NCBI GenBank assembly: GCA_964620555.1
Contig: CAZUGZ010000040.1
Span: 1 to 20,846, forward strand
Direction: 5' to 3'
DNA length: 20,846 nucleotides
DNA from: JAPOQD01 sp964620555
GTDB taxonomy: Bacteria; Pseudomonadota; Gammaproteobacteria; Pseudomonadales; Halieaceae
Shown here: piece by piece, positions 17,186 through 20,846 of the stretch
Layout: each line of letters opens with the position of its first letter
Position numbering within the stretch: position 1 is the first letter of the stretch
Program-made: the position numbers and the translations under genes
Notes under the pieces: generated by a model
What the model saw: only the letters and a program-made list of their open reading frames with translations
Database searches by the model: none
Told to the model about the DNA's origin: nothing

Positions 17186-18913
17186 CTACGAACCCTGCCC
17201 GGACAGGTGGGCCGCCGAGTTCTCCAGCTCCGCTTTCAGGTCTTTTTTCAACACCTTGCCGGAGGCATTGCGGGGCAGAGCCCGGGTTCGCAAAACGATG
17301 TAGTGGGGTACCTTGAAATGGGCCAGGTTGCGGGCGGCAAAATCGCGGACCTGTGCGACGTTCAGCTCCGCCCCGGCCCTGGCCACCACCGCCACGGCCA
17401 ACTGCTCGCCCAACTCGGGGTCGGGGACGCCGAAAGCGGCCACTTCCTGGATTTCCGGACAGTCTTGCAGGACGTTTTCAATCTCGGCCGGATAGATATT
17501 TTCGCCGGCCCGGATCACCATGTCCTTGGCCCGGTCGGAGAGAAACAAATAGCCCTCTTCATCGAAGTAACCGATGTCACCTGAGTTGAACCAGCCCTCC
17601 CGGAAATCTTCGGCATCGGCATCCGGGCGATTCCAGTAGGCGGAAATCAGGGTGGGTGACTTGATCCAGAGTTCTCCGGGTTGTCCCTGGGGCAGTGGCC
17701 TGCCGTCGGCGCCGCGCACTTCTATCTGCACCGTGGGATGGGGGAAACCGGCACTGCCAGGCTTGTGCCTGAATGGCTTGCCGGTGAATGAAGTGCCGAC
17801 GGCATTGGTTTCGGTCATGCCCCAGCCGGTGCCGGGGTAGCCCTCGGGCAAGTTCTGGTCGATCAACCGGGCCACGCGGGGCGGTGTGGCGGCGCCGCCC
17901 GCGCCGATACCGAAGATACTGCTGGTATCGTATTGAGCAAATTCCTCGGACTCCATCAATTGCAGCAGCATGGCGGGAGCCGCGCTGACCACGGTGACGC
18001 GCTCGGACTCCACCAGTTGGAGCGCTTGTCGCACGTCCCAACGGTGCATCATGACCACCTTGCGGCCAGCCTTGAAGCAGGTGAGGAATACAGCGTGCAG
18101 GCCACTGACGTGAAACAGGGGCACCGCCAGCAACTGGGTAGGAGCAAAACCCGATGCCTGCATGTGGCCGATCGCCTCCGGGTTGATCATGGCCGAGGCC
18201 GCCGCTGCCACTTCAAAATTGGTAAGCGACTGGCACAGCGCCCGGTGGGTCGACAGCGCCCCCTTGGGCGTGCCGGTGGTGCCCGAGGTGTACAGAATCA
18301 TTACCGGGTCTTCGGCTGCGATCGCTACCCGCGGCATGGCTGTCCCGGTTTGCCCGGCCAGCAAATCGCGGAAATCCAGGCAGTTGTCCGCCGACAACTC
18401 GGTTTCCGCGCGCGCCACCACGGCGGCAATGCCCAGGCGGGACAGTTGATCTGCCACCAGGGCATGGCGCTGCTGGTCACAAAACAGCAATTTGGCCTCG
18501 GCATCCTCGATGCTGAAGATCAGTTCCCGGGTTTGCCCCCAACTGTTCAAGGGTACCGCCACCGCGCCAATCGAGGTGATGGCGATATAGCTGCTCATCC
18601 ACTCGGGGTAGTTGCGCATGGCAATGGCTACCCGGTCTCCCTTCTCTATGCCCAGTTCATCGACCAACCGCCGGGCAACGGCGGCGGCCTGTTGCAGCAG
18701 ATCCCCGAAGCTGTAGCGCTCCCCCTCGTAGACCAGGAATTCCTGCCCGGCGTGTTCCGCCGCCTGGGCATAGACTTCCGTGATGTTGGCCGGAGCGGAG
18801 TCGAACAGGGTGTAGTCCACGCCGTTCAGTCTGCGCCTGGAGACGGCAAAGGGGGCACCGGGTGCGGTGAGTTGCTCCAGGGCCCGGTCGTATGCGGCCT
18901 TCAGATTGGGCAT
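17186..18913 (-). CDS. AMP-dependent acyl-CoA synthetase/ligase (class I adenylate-forming)
   Basis: Activates a carboxylic acid to its CoA thioester via an acyl-adenylate. The 575 residues carry the family motifs in order: P-loop YTSGTTGTPKGA (about 207-218), LFHVSGLH, GWGMTETNA, GWFNSGDIGYFDEEGYLF, DRAKDMVIRAGENIYPAEIE and the catalytic K553 in ASGKVLKK. The substrate cannot be read from sequence; medium- or long-chain fatty acids, aromatic acids and sterol side-chain acids are all possible. ATG at 18913 has AGGAGG four bases upstream. It lies downstream of the NTF2-like gene on the same strand, with an 86-base gap holding three spaced 12-bp repeats that may be an operator. The co-located SDR and NTF2-like genes suggest a catabolic role. 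Confidence 0.93.
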   Translation of the reverse strand: MPNLKAAYDRALEQLTAPGAPFAVSRRRLNGVDYTLFDSAPANITEVYAQAAEHAGQEFLVYEGERYSFGDLLQQAAAVARRLVDELGIEKGDRVAIAMRNYPEWMSSYIAITSIGAVAVPLNSWGQTRELIFSIEDAEAKLLFCDQQRHALVADQLSRLGIAAVVARAETELSADNCLDFRDLLAGQTGTAMPRVAIAAEDPVMILYTSGTTGTPKGALSTHRALCQSLTNFEVAAAASAMINPEAIGHMQASGFAPTQLLAVPLFHVSGLHAVFLTCFKAGRKVVMMHRWDVRQALQLVESERVTVVSAAPAMLLQLMESEEFAQYDTSSIFGIGAGGAATPPRVARLIDQNLPEGYPGTGWGMTETNAVGTSFTGKPFRHKPGSAGFPHPTVQIEVRGADGRPLPQGQPGELWIKSPTLISAYWNRPDADAEDFREGWFNSGDIGYFDEEGYLFLSDRAKDMVIRAGENIYPAEIENVLQDCPEIQEVAAFGVPDPELGEQLAVAVVARAGAELNVAQVRDFAARNLAHFKVPHYIVLRTRALPRNASGKVLKKDLKAELENSAAHLSGQGS

Positions 18914-18935
18914 GGGACCTCCTCGTTAGTGGAAC

Positions 18936-18987
18936 GGGCCGGAGTGATGTGAAGGGGCCGGAATGACCTGCAGGTGGGCCGAATTGA
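18936..18987. repeat. Three imperfect 12-bp direct repeats at helical spacing upstream of the acyl-CoA ligase
   Basis: GGGCCGGAGTGA (18936-18947), GGGCCGGAATGA (18955-18966) and GGGCCGAATTGA (18976-18987) start 19 and 21 bases apart, about two DNA turns. All three lie between the NTF2-like stop and the acyl-CoA ligase start. The nearest copy is 22 bases from the ATG, overlapping where a promoter would lie. Possible roles are stacked operator sites or duplicated filler sequence. Confidence 0.5.
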
Positions 18988-18999
18988 CGGCCGAAAAGC

Positions 19000-19461
19000 T
19001 CAGGCCTTGGGTTTCAGCCTGCTGCCGCCGGCATCCAGCCAGCGGCGCACCATCCTGCCCATATTCACCGGGTTGTAGGCGTCCTCTTCGTAGCTGAACA
19101 GGCCGTCCCCGGCATAGTGTAAAATGGTCAGGTTGGGTTCCTGGTAGATGTTGCCGTCGTCAAGTTCCGACATCCGGTTCATCACCTCGCAAAACACCCA
19201 GCCCCTGCTTACATCGATGGAATACCAGGTGATGGGAAAGGCCGTCATCTGGCTGGGGGGGAACTCCGACATGGTCTCGGTAATCCAGTTGAAGATCTTT
19301 TCACGGCCCCAGAATTTACCGTAGTGGTGCTCGAAATAGGTGGCATCCCGGGTGAAACAATTCGCCCAATCACGCCAATTGCCGGTTTGCCCTCCCTTGA
19401 GGGCAGCCGCCTGGTATTTTTCAAAAGCCTGTTCAATCTCATCGCGGGGCCAGCGGGACAT
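19000..19461 (-). CDS. NTF2-like / SnoaL-like domain protein
   Basis: A 153-residue protein with the cone-shaped NTF2 fold pattern: N-terminal helices (DEIEQAFEKYQAA), then W-x-x-W-A-N-C-F-T-R-D-A-T-Y, the typical first strand of SnoaL/ketosteroid-isomerase-like proteins, then HHYGKFWGREKIFNWI and a run of strands ending NLTILHYAGDGLFSYEEDAYNP. Proteins of this kind act as isomerases, cyclases, hydratases or small-ligand carriers; no specific catalytic pair can be assigned here. Similar proteins are known beside sterol and aromatic degradation genes, which fits its neighbours. ATG at 19461 has GAGGA about seven bases upstream. It precedes the acyl-CoA ligase on the same strand and may share a transcript with it. 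Confidence 0.8.
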   Translation of the reverse strand: MSRWPRDEIEQAFEKYQAAALKGGQTGNWRDWANCFTRDATYFEHHYGKFWGREKIFNWITETMSEFPPSQMTAFPITWYSIDVSRGWVFCEVMNRMSELDDGNIYQEPNLTILHYAGDGLFSYEEDAYNPVNMGRMVRRWLDAGGSRLKPKA

Positions 19462-19496
19462 CGGCGGTTCCTCGTTGCCATGGGGGAAGGGGGAAT

Positions 19497-19525
19497 AACA
19501 TAGCGCGCAGCGACGGCGCCTGCAA
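19497..19525 (-). promoter_or_regulatory. Candidate promoter for the NTF2-like gene, overlapping a GC-rich dyad
   Basis: On the minus strand, TTGCAG (19525-19520) and TATGTT (19502-19497) are 17 bases apart and about 35 bases before the ATG at 19461. The hexamers match consensus at three and four of six positions. An imperfect dyad (19503-19543) covers the spacer and -35 region and could be an operator, or a remnant terminator of the upstream dehydrogenase transcript. Confidence 0.3.
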
Positions 19526-19625
19526 ACTGTGTCGACGGCGCGCGGTCAGTGCCTTCTGTTTGGCTACGGCTGGCCCACGTATTGCACCAGGGCGCCGGCG
19601 GGATGCAGAGGGGGTGGGACCGGTT

Positions 19626-20732
<1,107 letters not shown>

Positions 20733-20771
20733 AGTGTTCTCCCGGCTGTAGTCACCTGTAACCCGGTTTTT

Positions 20772-20799
20772 ATGATAACTGCATTGGTTCACTTGTCGC
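20772..20799 (-). promoter_or_regulatory. Candidate promoter for frmA
   Basis: On the minus strand, GCGACA (20799-20794, four of six) and TATCAT (20777-20772, five of six) are 16 bases apart. Transcription would begin near 20765, giving a leader of about 30 bases with GGGAG near its end. Confidence 0.35.
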
Positions 20800-20846
20800 C
20801 ACTCAAAGTTCACGACAGCAGCGACTGGCCGAATACTGCCATGGCG

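Noticed and set aside
17163..17186. Hairpin between the convergent SDR and acyl-CoA ligase genes as a terminator
   Set aside because: The stem is interrupted by a C-C mismatch and a bulge, the loop is tiny, and there is no T-run.
17933..18952. Open frame of 339 codons on the + strand, opposite the acyl-CoA ligase
   Set aside because: No recognisable motif, and it lies antisense to a complete ligase with all core motifs.
20733..20813. 27-codon upstream extension of frmA
   Set aside because: FrmA homology begins at the GTG at 20732, which has its own GGGAG; the extension contains the candidate promoter.

Overview
The window looks like chromosomal DNA of a high-GC gammaproteobacterium. Full-length AroF-, NhaB-, SohB-, RNase HI-, DnaQ- and FrmA-type proteins all resemble their gammaproteobacterial relatives, and the yafS-rnhA-dnaQ neighbourhood is conserved in that class. 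The AddAB-like nuclease pair, a steroid-dehydrogenase-like SDR, an acyl-CoA ligase and an NTF2-like protein would suit a marine heterotroph of the Halieaceae/Cellvibrionales kind; that placement is inference. No rRNA, tRNA, CRISPR array, insertion sequence or prophage gene was seen. Genes are dense and no gene-free stretch exceeds about 210 bases.

Layout: 9-1085 (-) is a Tyr-type DAHP synthase. It diverges, across 80 bases holding a perfect 9-bp inverted repeat, from a rightward block (1166-9273). That block contains an AddB-like nuclease, an AddA-like helicase-nuclease, a YafS-like methyltransferase, RNase HI and the DNA polymerase III proofreading subunit. Within it, three of the four gene junctions overlap (addB/addA, methyltransferase/rnhA, rnhA/dnaQ). 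The Na+/H+ antiporter NhaB (-) converges on dnaQ, and the SohB protease (+) diverges from nhaB. A leftward RND efflux operon (adaptor 15147-16217, permease 12060-15143) converges on sohB. The permease is cut in two by a single in-frame TGA.

The right end is catabolic. A 7-alpha-hydroxysteroid-dehydrogenase-like SDR (+) runs divergently from the efflux operon and converges on three leftward genes: an acyl-CoA ligase, an NTF2/SnoaL-like protein, and a glutathione-dependent formaldehyde dehydrogenase at the right edge.

Working picture: the left half is genome maintenance (double-strand-end processing, R-loop/primer RNA removal, proofreading) next to aromatic amino acid entry. The middle is envelope ion homeostasis, membrane proteolysis and an apparently broken drug pump. 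The right half is activation and oxidation of an unknown carboxylic or sterol-like substrate plus formaldehyde detoxification. I found no clearly new multi-gene system. The most unusual signals are the nonsense codon at the midpoint of the RND permease, the symmetric inverted repeat between aroF and addB, two genes with leaderless-looking starts, and helically spaced repeats in front of the acyl-CoA ligase.
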